Part shown: in pieces, positions 45,190 to 57,992 of the stretch
Numbering within the stretch: the stretch's first letter is position 1
How the letters are laid out: each line of letters starts with the position of its first letter
DNA from: Eucommia ulmoides
Lineage: Eukaryota; Streptophyta; Magnoliopsida; Garryales; Eucommiaceae
Direction of reading: 5' to 3'
Length of the DNA: 64,000 nucleotides
Assembly: GCA_016647705.1 (NCBI GenBank)
Contig: JAENRU010000484.1
Location: 868,001-932,000, forward strand
The notes under the pieces: generated by a model
Databases searched by the model: none
What the model saw: only the letters and a program-made list of their open reading frames with translations
What the model was told of the DNA's origin: nothing
Position numbers and translations under genes: made by a program

Positions 45190-45800
45190 ATAAAACATAA
45201 AAATGACTCATGGTGGTACTCATGATAAACGCGTGTCCGTTTAGATGATCGTTTAGAGTAATGAAAATTTACTCATGGCGATGCTCATGATGAACGCATG
45301 TCCATTTAGAGGATCGTTTAGAGTAATAAAAAAATAACTCGTGACGATACTCATGAAGAACAAGTGTTTGTTTAAAGGATTATTTAAAGTAATAAATAAA
45401 ATGACTCATGACGAATAAATGTCTATTTAGAGGATCGTTTTTAGTAATGAAAAAAAAGACTTGTGACGATACTTGTGACGAACAACGTGTCGATTTCGAG
45501 GATCGTTTAGAGTAATAAAAAAATGACTCATGGCGATACTCATGACGAACAAGTGTTCGCTTAGAGGATCGTTTAGAGTAATGAAAAAAATGACTTATGA
45601 TAATATTCATGATGAACGCGTGTTCGTTTAGAGTAATGAAAAAATTACTTATGACGAACATATGTCCGTTTAGAGGATCATTTAGAGTAATGAAAAAATG
45701 ACTCATGACGAACAAGTGTTCGTTTAGAATATCGTTTAGAGTAATGAAAAAAATGACTCGTGACAAATACGTGTCCGTTTAGAGGATCGTTTAAAATAAT
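45190..45800 (+). repeat. Minisatellite between inverted LTRs
   Basis: About nine or ten variable units of ~50-70 bp built from GACTCATGRCGA, CTCATGACGAAC, GTGTCCGTTTAGAGGATCGT and TTAGAGTAATGAAAAA. The long minus-strand open frame here (45380-45766) is a repeat artefact. Confidence 0.85.
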
Positions 45801-46069
45801 AAAAATGACAATCATGCCCCAACCCTCCTGGCTGGGAGAGACAAAAGAAAGTCCAGAGGTATAAAATATGTCTCAGCCTGTGGCTGGGCAAAAATAAAAG
45901 ATCAAAGATATAAAATGTACCCTAGCCTGCGATTGGGGCTGACTCTTAGATGACTGACCTTAGTATTACGCTGAGGATCAGGTTTAGCGTAGTTCACTGA
46001 ACTCACCTTTTAGGGCAAAACACAAACTTGGATGCCCATTTAGAGATTTTAAATTTTCAGTAGTAGGAG

Positions 46070-48063
46070 TGTAGATACGACATTTTGACCGTCCCGCAAA
46101 AAAATTATACTTCATTTTAAATTTATTTTTATTTTTTATTTTAAACAAATAAAAAAATAGAGAAAAAAGAAAAGAAAAAATGAAAAAAGAAAAAGAAAAG
46201 AGAGATAAAAGAAAAAAAAAAGAATAAAAAAATTGAAAAAGAAAAGGTTTCCTTGTCAAAATGGGATTAGGTTTCATTTTCTCATTCTTTTTAGGTTTTG
46301 TTTTCTTTTCCTCGTCGAATTTGGACTAAGGTTTCCTAAGATTTCTAGGATTTTTCACTCCACCTCCTTCCTATAAATAAGATCCTCCTTCTCATAGTTT
46401 AGACATACAAAAAAATTCAGAGAGAAACCCTTCGGATTCAAAAATTGAGAGGAGTGACCCCCTTTAGAAGAGTGATTCTCAAAGCCCTTTCGAGAAACCG
46501 TCTACGAGAGAGAAAAATACGGGTATCGAGATTTTTGGCCTAGAACATGTATGTTTTTCTAATTTTTTAATTCTTTTTTCAGTTTATTTTATTTTTTTCG
46601 CAATTTAAATTTCTGCAAGTTTTATTTATTTATATATTGTCGTCCGATGATCCGATGAAAACGTCGGGGGTGGGTTTCTCGTGCTTAAACCTAACCCCTG
46701 ATCGTTAGGCGAAGGATGTTTTCGTTGTTTATTTTTCTGTATTTTCTTTATTTATTTTTATTCTTATTATCAAAACCCTAAAAAAATTAAAAAATCAAAA
46801 TATATATATATATATATATAAATATAATAAAATCTTTTATTTGTGGAAATTAATCATTGCGAACCTTAAAGTGAATCCAACGATTCGATAAATCGTGGGA
46901 GAGTTTTCCGTGACCTCGTTCCCATTTCCCGACTCGAGTGGAATTTAGAAACGAATGGTTTTAGAAAAAAATTTCTCTCGGTAAATTTTTCGTGGGATTT
47001 CTTTTAAGTATCGAAATGATTAATTTCAACTAAATTGTTTCCGCGAAACCTCCCTCGATTCTCTTATCCATAGAATTTGAGGAAATTTCAAAACGAGATT
47101 TTTTTAAATTAATCAGGCAAACTCAAAGTAGATTTTTTTTTTGCATCCACTTAGAATGTTTATTTTTCGTATCATTTATGCGGCCTGTTTAGGACACTTT
47201 CACCACTTACACTTTTCATACATATAGTTTTTATTTTTATTTTTTTATTCTTTTTGCGAATCCACGCTATTTTTTCACATCTAGTCATGACACATGCACC
47301 ACTTCTATTTTTTTAATTAAATCATTGCCACGCATAATCATGTTAATTCATATAGTGTTTCCTTATTCGATTCCCGTATTTATATCAGTTTGCATCAACA
47401 TATTTAAATTAAATCATTTACTTTTTTTAGTCACTTTTGCATAAAAAATAAAACTCATTTAGATGTTAGTTTTGCATTCATATTTTCAAATCTCATTAAT
47501 CTATTTTAGTTTGCCTATTTAAATTAAAGAAATCTCTCGAAAACATATATAAATACCCCCCGGGGACCATCCTTATCGAATTTTTAATATTCGATAAGAG
47601 GTCATACCAGGGGAACATTCCAAAAATCCAAAAACTTGTCCCACCTTATTTGTGAAAATACCAAAAATATTTTATAAGAAGGGAATGATTTCAAAATAAA
47701 ATAAAATATTCAGACTAAACTAATTGAACTTAATTGGACATAAGGTACCGTTTTCAGACGGGCGTCTTGAGGGTGCCTAACACCTTCCCCGAGCGTAACT
47801 GACCCTTGAGCCTTTAAGTGAATCTTTGGTTTGACCATTTTTTTTGGAGTCAATTTCTTAGTTAGGCCTTTTTAAAATTGTTTTCTAAAAATTCGGTGAC
47901 CTAGCACACTATTTAAACCCAATGCTAGGTGGTAGCTCCTTATGTTTTTTGAAAATGACCTAAGTATATTTCTTAAGAAAATCGGTGTTTTAAAAATCCT
48001 TCTCTCCTTAAGCTTAATTATTATTTAATATTCTTTTCCTCTTCGAAAAATCGGGGCGCGTCA
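46070..48063 (-). repeat. LTR family A, reverse copy (1994 bp)
   Basis: On the minus strand it reads TGACGCGCCCCGATTTTTCG...GTCAAAATGTCGTATCTACA, the same ends as 42667-45071. Shared blocks include AAGACGCCCGTCTGAAAACG and the CTCGATTCTTAT/GGAAACAATTTAGTTG region. It points toward the forward copy. Confidence 0.85.
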
Positions 48064-49805
48064 AGGAGTCTCCTGATTTGAGTCGACAAGAAGGTAAAAG
48101 GTCCCAATGATAAGGAGTCTCTTGATGCGTATGCCAAGTATATATATATTGACGGGATTGTTTGGTTGCATGATGCACCAGTTCAATGCAAATGTCGCAC
48201 AAAAGTGAAAAAATAAAATAAAATTGGATGTTGACTTATACGTTTGATAAGGATTAATGACTCTTGGAATTCTGAAATCATAAGTGTTGTCGCCGTATTG
48301 TGATTTGGATGATACTTGTTATCAAAACAAAGTAAGTCGTCATTGTATGAACAATCAGCGGAAGAAACTCAAAAATGTAGTAGTGAAGGGTGATAACTTA
48401 AATTGGCGTGAAATAAACATAGAAAGTCGGGTAGTTAATCACAGGTAATAATTCTCTATTGGGAAAACTGTATAGGGAAAACTATAGTAGCAGAAGTTGA
48501 TAGTCATTTGAACGTTCGGGTTGAATTTCCATACTCCTTAAAGTGCCCAAGTGGAAGTTGATACTTTGTTTCATTTATGGATTACCGGTTTATCAGGAAG
48601 TACGATTCAGGTGTCGGAAGATATGTTGAGGGGTTGTGTCATGGAAGTTGCTAGTAAGGGTGATGTTTGTGCAACGTTAATGAAATTTGTTTACATTAAC
48701 AGATATTTTGTTGTCGATCAAGGTGGCATTGTATCAAGCGTTATATGGAAAAGATACAGGATTCCAATTAAATAGACTGAACTGAGATAGGAGAACGGAA
48801 ATTTTTCGAGATTTAGAAATAGTTCGATATGGCTACATTTGTATTGAAAATTGGAAGTTATTAAGATTTCAAGGGAAAAGGATAATTTGAAATATCCTTG
48901 AGTTGATATATATATTCATGATGTAATATTTTATAGTCAGTAGCTAGAAATTCTTAGAATGTATCGAATCTTTGTGATTGGGGTATACCTATGTCCTTGG
49001 ATTCATATATATACGTGGATATATGCTTGAAGCATGTTAGGTAGGTTGAAACGGAATTGAAGCTCATGACCATGTCAAAAATTTGATCAAATGTGGAGGC
49101 ATGAAAAGAATTCTTATAGATGACCTAGTTGATGTATTTGAGTTGTAGTTATGTGGGTTGGTGTTATCTAGGTGTTGTGAAGGATATCTATATGATTGTA
49201 TCACGATTTGAAACGTATTTATGTGGTGGATTGCAAGATATTGAGGTTAATGAGGGCTGGGTTATCGATGCTTATGAGACTGGTGGCGATGTTTGTTGAG
49301 TTACATGTTGAATGGAAATAAGGTTGCGAACGGGTGACTGGAAAATGTCGGAAGAAACATATAAGTGTTGATTATGACAGAATGAGATGGACCCAATTCA
49401 CTAAGACTACCATAATAGTTTAAGAATATAGGGTATTATATCGTTACTGATTGTAATTTTATCAGAGTAGCGCAACAGAAGCATTAGAGATATGAAATAG
49501 TTGGTTACTTGTGTTGGGCGTTACCGACCAAACTGCACCCTGTTTGCTGGACATTGGATATAATGTTAACTACTGCGAATGAAATGATTGCAATGAATGT
49601 GGAAATGATTTGACGGAAATTGTTGGTTACAAATTAAGGGTGACGTTAGGATTATGGAACCCTATATAGAAACCAATTAGTCTAGAATGAAGTGTGACAA
49701 ATGTAACTATGTGGTGCACGTCTGATGTATTAATATTTTGATTAAGTAATTAATTCTTATTGGTTGATAAATTTCGGGACAAAATTTCTTTTAGGAGGGA
49801 AGGGT
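48064..49805 (+). pseudogene. Second Tekay-like element: decayed pol remnant
   Basis: 48121-48190 reads YAKYIYIDGIVWLHDAPV, matching the integrase segment of the first element; 48551-48775 keeps a DMLRGCVMEV segment. It ends in the tract ATTTCGGGACAAAATTTC..AGGAGGGAAGGGT at ~49767-49805. Heavily mutated, no open domain. Confidence 0.75.
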
Positions 49806-50207
49806 TGTAAGACCCCGATTTCGAACGTACGTAATTAATAGTTGCATTTTAGAGCATTGGGAAAAAAAAATTGTTAATTGAAATCCAAATAAAAAGTTTA
49901 GGGGTCAAATTGAAAATTTAGGAAATTTAGAAAACATTAAATTTGAAATTTGAGATTTAAATTGACATTTAACCTTTTAATTAAAAGTTTTAGGGGTGAA
50001 ATTGCAAATCTTAGAATTTTTTTTTTTAAAAAATCCTGAAATTTATTAAAATTAAGATTTAGAAGAAGTTGGGGGATGAAAGAGAAATTAATTAAAACTT
50101 TATGTCATAATATATATGTTATGCGTGTGTTCAAACCGGCCGACATGGGAGAAAGAGAAAATTGGCGACGTGGCTTGAGGAGAATACATTTTAATCCACC
50201 AATTACA

Positions 50208-50263
<56 letters not shown>

Positions 50264-53046
50264 CGTGCGTGTAAAAATGATGAAAAACAAATCTGGAAAT
50301 CTAAAAATAAAAAATAAAAAAATCTAGAGAGCGTTTGGTTGGCAGTGGGTTTTAGTCGTCGCCGTCATTTGATGATCGCTGTGTCTGTATGTGGGTGTGA
50401 TCGGTGTTGTGGGAGTGGTACGTGTTCAGGCTGTCTTTCGACAGTGGTGGCGGTGACGTGAGTTCGGTGAGCCGAGCGGTGAGTGCAGACAGCGTCAGCG
50501 GAGATCAAGTCGATCGATGAAATTGGATGGTCGACAATGACTGTTGGTGAATATTTATGTGTAATTTCTCTAATTATTTTGGTGGGTGTGTGCATGCATG
50601 AGTGTTGCGAGTATGGTCGGTAAATATTCGACGGTGTGGGTATGTGCTATGTTTTTTTTTTTTTCGACAGTGTATGGGTTTGATCGAATCGTGTGGGTTT
50701 GTGTGTGTTCTGATTGTCCAGTTAGTGTGTGTGTCGCCGTCGGTTAGTTTGGCTGGCAGTGAGTGAGAGTAAGTGAGAGAGAGGGTGTCGTCGGCGAAAG
50801 TAGTGGGTGTCCCTTCGGTCGGTGCTGTTCTGTCGTCACCGGCGCATGGGGGTTGTGTGTTCAGATGTGGGAGTGTATGATTGTTCGGTAGTAAGTTTGT
50901 GTGTGTGTGTGTTGTGTCGGCGAGAACCCAGCAAAAACAAAGACGGAGAGAGAGATAAATCAGTTGATCAACGGTGGTGGTTGTGGTGTGAGTTAGGTGC
51001 GGCTACGGTGTGCTGCTGTGTGTGTATATTGTCGTCGGCAGGGGTCGTCGGTCCCATGGTGTGTCGTCGGCATTATGGGCATGCATGTGTAGTTGTGTGC
51101 ATGAGAGTGTGTGTCGCAGCGTGTGTGTGTGTGTATGTGTGTGTGTGAGCGGTGATCTTATGGGTATGTGTGTTAACTTGTGAGGTGGCCGGTGGTGGTG
51201 GTTGATCGGTGTTGTGGGTGGTGCAGGGCCGACGGTGAGAATCGGCGAGGCGTGGGAGGCCATCGGTAGTCGGCAACAGTAGAGAGAGAGGGGGCCGGCC
51301 GTCTGGTCTGGAGCAGAATCAAGAACTGAAAAAGAAAAAGAAAGAAAAATAAAGAAAATGGGAAATTTCACAAATAACCCCAACAAAATTCAAATTCATC
51401 TCGCGACCCGTGAACGATTAGGAATAGATAATGTTTTTCGTTAAATTTATTTTAGTTTTGTTAAATTAATAGCATATAAAATTGTGTAAATGGAATAATA
51501 AATTTGGGACCGTTCGTATTTCTAAATTTTATGCAGTCATTTTTAACGAAATGAATATTAACCGAATAATAATTTTACATAATAAAATGTGGGGACGAAG
51601 AAATAACGAAACTTAGGGCCTGCATTGCATGATTAGATGATTTTACATAAAATATTAATTTAGGTCCTATCACTATTAGGTTCGCAGGCACTGAAGTTTC
51701 GGTAGAGAGAGTAATCAGTGAAAGTTTTGCGGAGAGGATAGTCAGGTGAGTGTAATGTCTTCTTGCCAAACTATTTTTACATCTATATATGATAAAAAAT
51801 GGTTGTATTTACATTAGATGTTTTTAACATTTTGTGGATCAAGCAGGTTTTGGGTGAGTTGGTAAAATGGATTGTCGTGAGATTACGATGGTTTTAGAAA
51901 GGAAGGTGAAAATGGTTTTTCGTCGGATTTGGTGGTTTTAAAAGAAAGTAGAAAATATCCGTTTTACTAAACATGTCTGGTTTTCTAAAAATAAAGAGTG
52001 AAAAAGTGATTTTGGTAAAATCAGACATTTCCTTTTAAAAGAAAGTGAGAAATATGATTTTCGGATAAAAAGTCGATTTTGGAAAAGAGAGATGGATATG
52101 TGATCTGACGATGTTGATTAGACGATATCATTACGTTGTGATTTGATGATGATATTAATTTGATGATGTTGTTGATTAGATGATGCTATTGATTCGTAAT
52201 TTGACGATGTTATTGACTTCACGATACTATAGTATTTATCTGCTTCGGCAGAGTGATGGATTATCTGTTTCGGCGGAGTGATGGGTGTCCGTTAGGAAGA
52301 CAAATCCTACGGGTGGTACGGTACCGTTGCAACTCCCAATCTTGAGGTTAAAATGATCACATGGCTAACCGGGGCATGGTGTGATGTGATGAGGTGTGAT
52401 GTGGTGTGGTGTGATGTGTTGTGGTGTCGTATATGGTGTTTTGTCGTATATGGTGATTGGGATGAGTACATTTATATATATTATTTTATACTGTATTAGT
52501 ATGTTTTAATTTCATTATACTATATGGTTAGTTGAATTATTTTGGTTGATTTCACTGTTTAGTTGGGGTGCTATATATATGTATATAGACGTCGATTCTA
52601 TGGTGACAGGAAAAAAATGTGTTTTCCATGTGGTATGAGATATTTATATATTATGAGATTTTTATTTGATATATGATGTTATATGTTTTATGCTTGATCT
52701 ATCTAAAATATTTTTATTAAGAAGACAGTACACTCGCAGGTACAACAGTTAGGAGTCGGTCCCCTACTGGCACTAGGTAGAGTCCAGCGATGGTGTTGTA
52801 TGGAAGTATTTTGGGAGGAGCTGTCTGAGATGAACCTGTGAGAGGTTCATTGTTGTTATACTTTCGTTGTTATTGTAATTCAGAGACGGGTGTGTCCCCA
52901 GTTAAAGAGAATGTATTTGGTCTGTATTTGTAGTTGTACATTTATGTATGCATATTATCGTTTTCTAGTTGGTTAGACGTTCAGATGATGTCATGTCGAC
53001 GTCACGCTGGCCCCAGGATAACGGGTGTCCGGGGTGAGGTGTGACA
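49806..53046 (+). repeat. 3' LTR of the second Tekay-like element (3241 bp)
   Basis: TGTAAGACCCCGATTTCGAAC...GGTGTGACA. It shares the start, the TTAGGTCCTATC, GTAATGTCTTC and CACTAGGTAGAGTC blocks and the end with the 2.1-kb LTRs, but is about 1.1 kb longer because of a GT-rich stretch (50340-51300) and a TA microsatellite. Confidence 0.85.
50211..50260. repeat. (TA)n microsatellite
   Basis: About 25 uninterrupted AT/TA dinucleotides inside the long LTR. Confidence 0.95.
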
Positions 53047-53444
53047 TGAGCACCTTCAATATCTGATATGATTTTCTGTGAGATCTTGAGTCTAGATTGC
53101 AGATGAATATAGTTCCAATATACTTCCAAACCACGACTAATATTTATTTTCATAAATTCTGATTCTATTCAAATCTATCAAGTTTTGATCTGAAAAATGT
53201 CATTTTGCCCACCAAATTAACCCGAAGTGAAAACCTTGAGTGAACCATTCTATCCCCTTTTCCTATTCAGATATTTTTCACATTTGTACCAGCGCTTCCT
53301 GCTCGGTTACTCCCTCATCTTTTTATTTTTCCATTTTTTTTCTTTTAAAAAAAAAAATAGATGATCGAACTTACAATGGTTCAGGAGCAGTCGAGCTTAG
53401 AAATGAACTCAATCTTCTTTGTGAATTGAGAGTTTCTTCATTAG
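53047..53444. other. Unassigned 0.4 kb between two LTRs
   Basis: No match seen to either neighbouring LTR family and no convincing open frame. Confidence 0.4.
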
Positions 53445-54906
53445 GATCATTGGATATAAGAATCAATGGAGGATCGCGGAAACAATTTTGTTGGAATTAA
53501 TCTTTTTGAAACTTAAGCGAAATCTCACGAAAAGATTTACTGAGGGAAGAGATTTCCTAAAACCAATCATTTCTAAATTTAACTCTAGTTGGGGAATGAA
53601 AACGAGATCACGGAAAACTCTCTCATGATTTATCAAATCGTCGAATTCATCTTAAGATTCGTAAGGATTAATTCCTACAAATTAAGATTTTATTATTTTT
53701 TTGGATTTTTTTTAGGGATTTGATAACAAGGATAAAAATAAAATAAAAAAAATACAAAAACATAAATAATGAAAACATTATTCACCTAACTCCCGGGGAT
53801 TAAGTTTAAACACAAGAAACCCACCTAGCATTTTCATCGGATCATCATACAACTTTTTTTTTTTTTAGTTTTTTCTTTTTATGAATTGTAAACAAATAAA
53901 GTAAAAAAAAAAAATGTAAAAAAAGAGAGAGCAAGATATGGGTGTCTTCGTCTAAACGCTCAAAGGTGCAGAATGAGCATGAGAAACCTCATCCTGACGT
54001 TTTTTATTGAGTCATCGGATGACTAAAAGAAATAAAATTTGCAGGAATTTAAATTGTGAAGAAAATAAAATAAACTAAAAAATTAAAGGTAAACGAAAGC
54101 ATACCTGTTCTAAGCTAAGAATCCTGATGCTCAGGTTTTCTCTCTCGTTGACGGTTTCCCGAAAGGGTTTTGAGTATCACTCTTCTAGGGGTGACGCCTC
54201 TCAAATTTTGAATGAATAAACTAGGAGTAAGAGAACCCTATTTTATAGGAAATGATGGGGTGTGAAAAACGCAAGGAAAGCCTAAAAACTAGGTCTGACC
54301 GCTAAAGCCCAGTCCAAAATGGACAGGGAAATGGTGAATTCGTAAAAATAGGAAAAATAGAAGGTTTTGAACGTTTACACGTGCCATTTTCATCATCTCC
54401 TCACGGCATAACACGTGGCAATGGGCCGCTGCCCCTTTTTTCTCTCTCACGTGCACACACACACGCTTACAACAAGGCCCCTCCCGTCCTTCATCTCACT
54501 CTCTCTCTATCTTTCTCCTCTCACTCTCTTCTTGTGCACTAACAAAAGAGGCCCCCCACCTTCTCTCTCTCTTCTCATAGCCGGCAGGGAGTGGCCCACC
54601 CTCTCCTCTCTTTCTATTCTCGTTTTCTCTCCCATCTCTCTTGCTCCCCTCTTACTCTCTTGGTTTTGGCAAAAAGAGGGGAACCCACTCATTTTCTCAC
54701 TTTATCTTATCTCCATTTACTCTCATCTTTTTCCATCTTTCAATTAAAACCCCATTTTCTCTATTTTGATTTTTCTTGTTTTTTTTTCTTTTTCTTTATC
54801 TATCTATTTTTGTATTTTTTAAAAATAAAATAAAATAAAATAACAAAGTAAACTAATAAAATAAAGCGTAAAATTTTTGCGAGGTGGTCAAAATGTCGTG
54901 TTTACA
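53445..54906 (+). repeat. LTR family A, partial forward copy
   Basis: Matches 43648-45071 (CGGAAACAATTTTGTTGGAA, GTGTCTTCGTCTAAACGCTC, CACGTGCACACACACACGCT) to the end GTGTTTACA. The first ~1 kb of the LTR is missing. Confidence 0.85.
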
Positions 54907-54907
54907 C

Positions 54908-55803
54908 GGTATGCATGTCTATGTGGGACTTGAAGATAGATAGGTGGTCAACCAGGTCTGAGGTCCCCTCTTAAGGCGTCATTTGGGGTGGGGGAACTTG
55001 TGGGGCACAACCTTCTCCAAAATGTCCTCTACGAATGGGGACCTCACCTTTGTTGGGACTCCAGTCGCTCCCCTCATGCCTTACATTTGATGGAGAACTG
55101 CTTCCACATTGGCGAGGCGGTGTTATACGACGACTTCTTCATTGGGCGCTGCCTGTACACGACTAGCTGTGGCCCGGACACCATGTTATCTAGAGGGCAA
55201 AAAATAAGAGTCCACTTTCTGTACATGTCGGGCCCTACGCTCGAACCCAGTAACATGGCTGGGTTCTCTGTCCGGCAGCGACTCTGAGAGGTCCTCCAAC
55301 CTGCGCCCTCGTGGGGGTGGTGATGGTGATTTTGAGGCAGCAGAGAGAGCCAAGTCGTGCTCCCTTACTCTTCAGTCGCGGGGTCGAGGTCGGGCCCTCG
55401 GCATATGTTCATAACAATGGATCACGCGATCTTCAGATCCTTGTAACTTCTCATTTCATCCTGCAATCTAGAAAGTCGGTCGCTCTGGGGTAGGGGTTAG
55501 CGACAAGCGGGAGAGGAGGACCTGAAAGTAGTTCTGGAACTCGCCTAGCCAGCGTTCCAAGTTGTCAATCTGTGAAACTTCTGCAGCTCTAGAGGTTTGG
55601 CCCACAAATGGTCCAGAGGGTAAGGTTGACGAACCTTTCTGGACTGTGGAAGACAAATTATTTTCATTGGTGGGGAAAGGGGCCCTAGTGTCTGATCTCG
55701 GGACTCTTGACATATCTCTGAAGGGCGAGTCACTTGGGTTCTTATTCACTGTTGAAGCTTGATCTCTTCGTCCGATGATTTGACCAGACCTTGTGATCAT
55801 CAA
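54908..55803 (-). pseudogene. Outer gypsy element: gag N-terminal part
   Basis: A 111-codon open frame (55468-55803) with SQIDNLERWLGEFQ, then PFVEDILEKVVPHKFPHPK and the LSIFKS-like region in broken frames, typical of the leader and N-terminal gag of Tat-like gypsy elements. It lies just inside the 55877 LTR in minus orientation and is cut at 54907 by the family-A cluster. Confidence 0.75.
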
Positions 55804-55876
55804 GTCTTAGCCAATCAACGAGCTGATGACCAGATGAAGGCTTTTTGTACACTTCCCATAGATGACGCCAAACTAC

Positions 55877-56819
55877 TGGTGTCAAGAATTGGTAAACACC
55901 AATAATATGGTCCGGTTAGGTTCCAAGTGTTTTTCTTGTTGAGTTGGAGTTCTAAATCCTGGAGAGCTGGAGTTATGCGTTCTACAATCAATCGTTAAGT
56001 CATATTCTAATGCCTAGCTGGGGTCGAGAGAGCTAACATCCAAAATGGGTACCTGCACAAGGACCGACTAGGGTTTTGTCTGGCGAAGCCTCTCCAGCGT
56101 GAGAGTAAGAACTCGGGGGGAGGGGGGGTGATGGCTTGAAATGCTTCAAGAAGAATAATGAGCATTACCTTGGGCAATGGGTTGCCCTTGGTATTTATAA
56201 GAGTTGGAAAATGATTAACATTAGCTAATTGGGGCCTTAAGCACGGTTAATTAGTCGAATCCTTATGCTTAGCCTATAAAAGAGTAATTTGAGGAGATAA
56301 CCCTATGGACTTGGGATTTTCAGCCTATTATGAGAGCCCATGGGCTTAACCATATACCTTTGAGTAGATTTGTCTAGTGAAAACCAATCCGAGGAGGCCT
56401 GAGAAGGTGGAGTGGAGTGAAATGGTTCGTAGACGAAGAAAAACAGTCGAACTCCATGTTGGTGGGCGACCAGAGATGAGAGAAGGGACCTCTGGCCGGT
56501 AAGGGTTATGCGCGGAGACTTTGAAAAGAGTTACCACCCAACCATCATTGGCAAAAGGTATCTCGACATGTCGGTAGGTGCCTACTGTGATGATGCGACC
56601 ATATGCCTCTTTTGATCGATGACTGTTGTCTAGGGGCAATGAACTGGACCCCCTGTTTAGCGTATTCTTGGAGGATCCCCCTACAAACCTCTTTGGCCAA
56701 GGGCAACACGACAAGACAAGGGGCACGTGATAATTGAATGCGCTCATGTCACAAATAAAACAGACGAGTGGTCGGGGCTTTAGGCTGGCTAGTTGGCGTT
56801 CAGAAATAGCCTAATCACA
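55877..56819 (-). repeat. 5' LTR of the outer minus-strand gypsy element (943 bp)
   Basis: Minus-strand TGTGATTAGG...TTGACACCA. Next to it inside the element is GTAGTTTGGCGTCATCTATG, the TTGGCGYCRTCTRTGGG-type leader common in Tat-like gypsy elements. Matches the left copy at 27040-27963. Confidence 0.82.
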
Positions 56820-56906
56820 TTTCATTTATTTATTAATAAATTTAGGGGACATAATGATTTTAATAAATATTAATCATGTCTTAAAAATAAACACACACAT
56901 ACACAC

Positions 56907-56907
<1 letters not shown>

Positions 56908-56984
<77 letters not shown>
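56908..56984. repeat. (TA)n microsatellite
   Basis: About 37 TA dinucleotides, preceded by a short CA/TA mix and directly abutting the TRIM array at 56987. Confidence 0.95.
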
Positions 56985-56986
<2 letters not shown>

Positions 56987-57690
56987 TGTTGGGTTTATCC
57001 TATATCAGATATTGAAAGGGTTGGTGGTCAGGTTATAAGTGTGAAGGAAAGTCCCACCTGATCATGAGTTATCTTCTGGGGTTGAGAAAGGCACAAAACT
57101 ACCTTACAATGGTATCAGAGCCCAAATGACAAAATTTTAGCCTAATAGTCATAAAGGGAGAGATTGATCGAGAGTTAACCCACTAAAGGTTCGATGTGTG
57201 AGGGGGAGATTGTTAGTTTTATCCCACATCGGAAGTGGAAAGGGTTAGTGATTAAGTTATAATTGTGAGAGAAACTCTCATCTTATGAGTTTATTTTTAA
57301 GGTTTAGAAAGGTCCAAGACCACCCTACACTAGTACCAGAGCCCATCTCACAACAACCCTGACCCAATATCCACAGAGGGAGAAATTGATCGAGGATTCG
57401 CCGAACAAAGGCCCGATATGTTTGGAAGAGATTGTTGGGTTAATCCCACATATGATGTGGAAGAGACTAGTACTCAAATTATAAGTGTGAGGAAAAATAT
57501 CTCCTTATGAACTAATTTTGGGGATTGTGAGAGGTTTAAAACCACCCTATACTGGTATTAGAATCCAAGTTACAACAAGTCTGGCACAATAGCCATAAAT
57601 GAAAAGACTAATCGAATGTTAGTCAACCAAAGGCCCGATGTGTAAGAGGAAAGAATTATTAGGTTTATACCACACGTGGAAGGGGCTAAA
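56987..57690 (+). mobile_element. TRIM family 2 tandem array (three LTRs plus a partial fourth)
   Basis: LTRs 56987-57108, 57211-57329, 57433-57551 and a truncated one from 57657. Between them are three ~100-bp internal regions, the first opening with a perfect TGGTATCAGAGCC primer site (57110) and all ending in a purine tract (GAGGGGGAGAT in the first). LTR head TGTTGGGTTTATCC. No coding. Confidence 0.9.
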
Positions 57691-57992
57691 AAACTTATCA
57701 AAAGATTATTGTATCAAGTGGGCTGCATGTTGCAAAATTTAGGGTAATGGAAAAAAAACCTTCCTATTTTATATTTCCTCTAAGATATTAGTCGAGTGGA
57801 CAAGATCAAAATTAACAATGTGGATTAAAAGTATAGGGTATACAGTGTAAATAAGTACATTTGCAGGGTACAAAGTGAAATTTAAACGAACATACAACAA
57901 TCTATATCTATGGAAAACATTTTTCCCTCAACGTCTGTGTAAACATATTTCTCCCTCCAAACCCTCTCCGAGCAAGTCTCTGTTTCGCGCGC

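Noticed and set aside
45380-45766. 128-codon minus-strand frame with repeating FFITLND segments
   Set aside because: Direct product of the minisatellite, not a gene.
45190-45800. Possible CRISPR-like regular repeat
   Set aside because: Units vary in length and sequence without conserved repeats and unique spacers, and the host is a plant nuclear genome.
50807-51386. Overlapping open frames on both strands rich in Cys/Val or Thr/His
   Set aside because: Caused by GT-rich simple sequence inside an LTR.
27035-56824. Target duplication for the outer gypsy element
   Set aside because: Flanks AATGT and TTTCA do not match, so the two outer LTRs cannot be proved to be one insertion.
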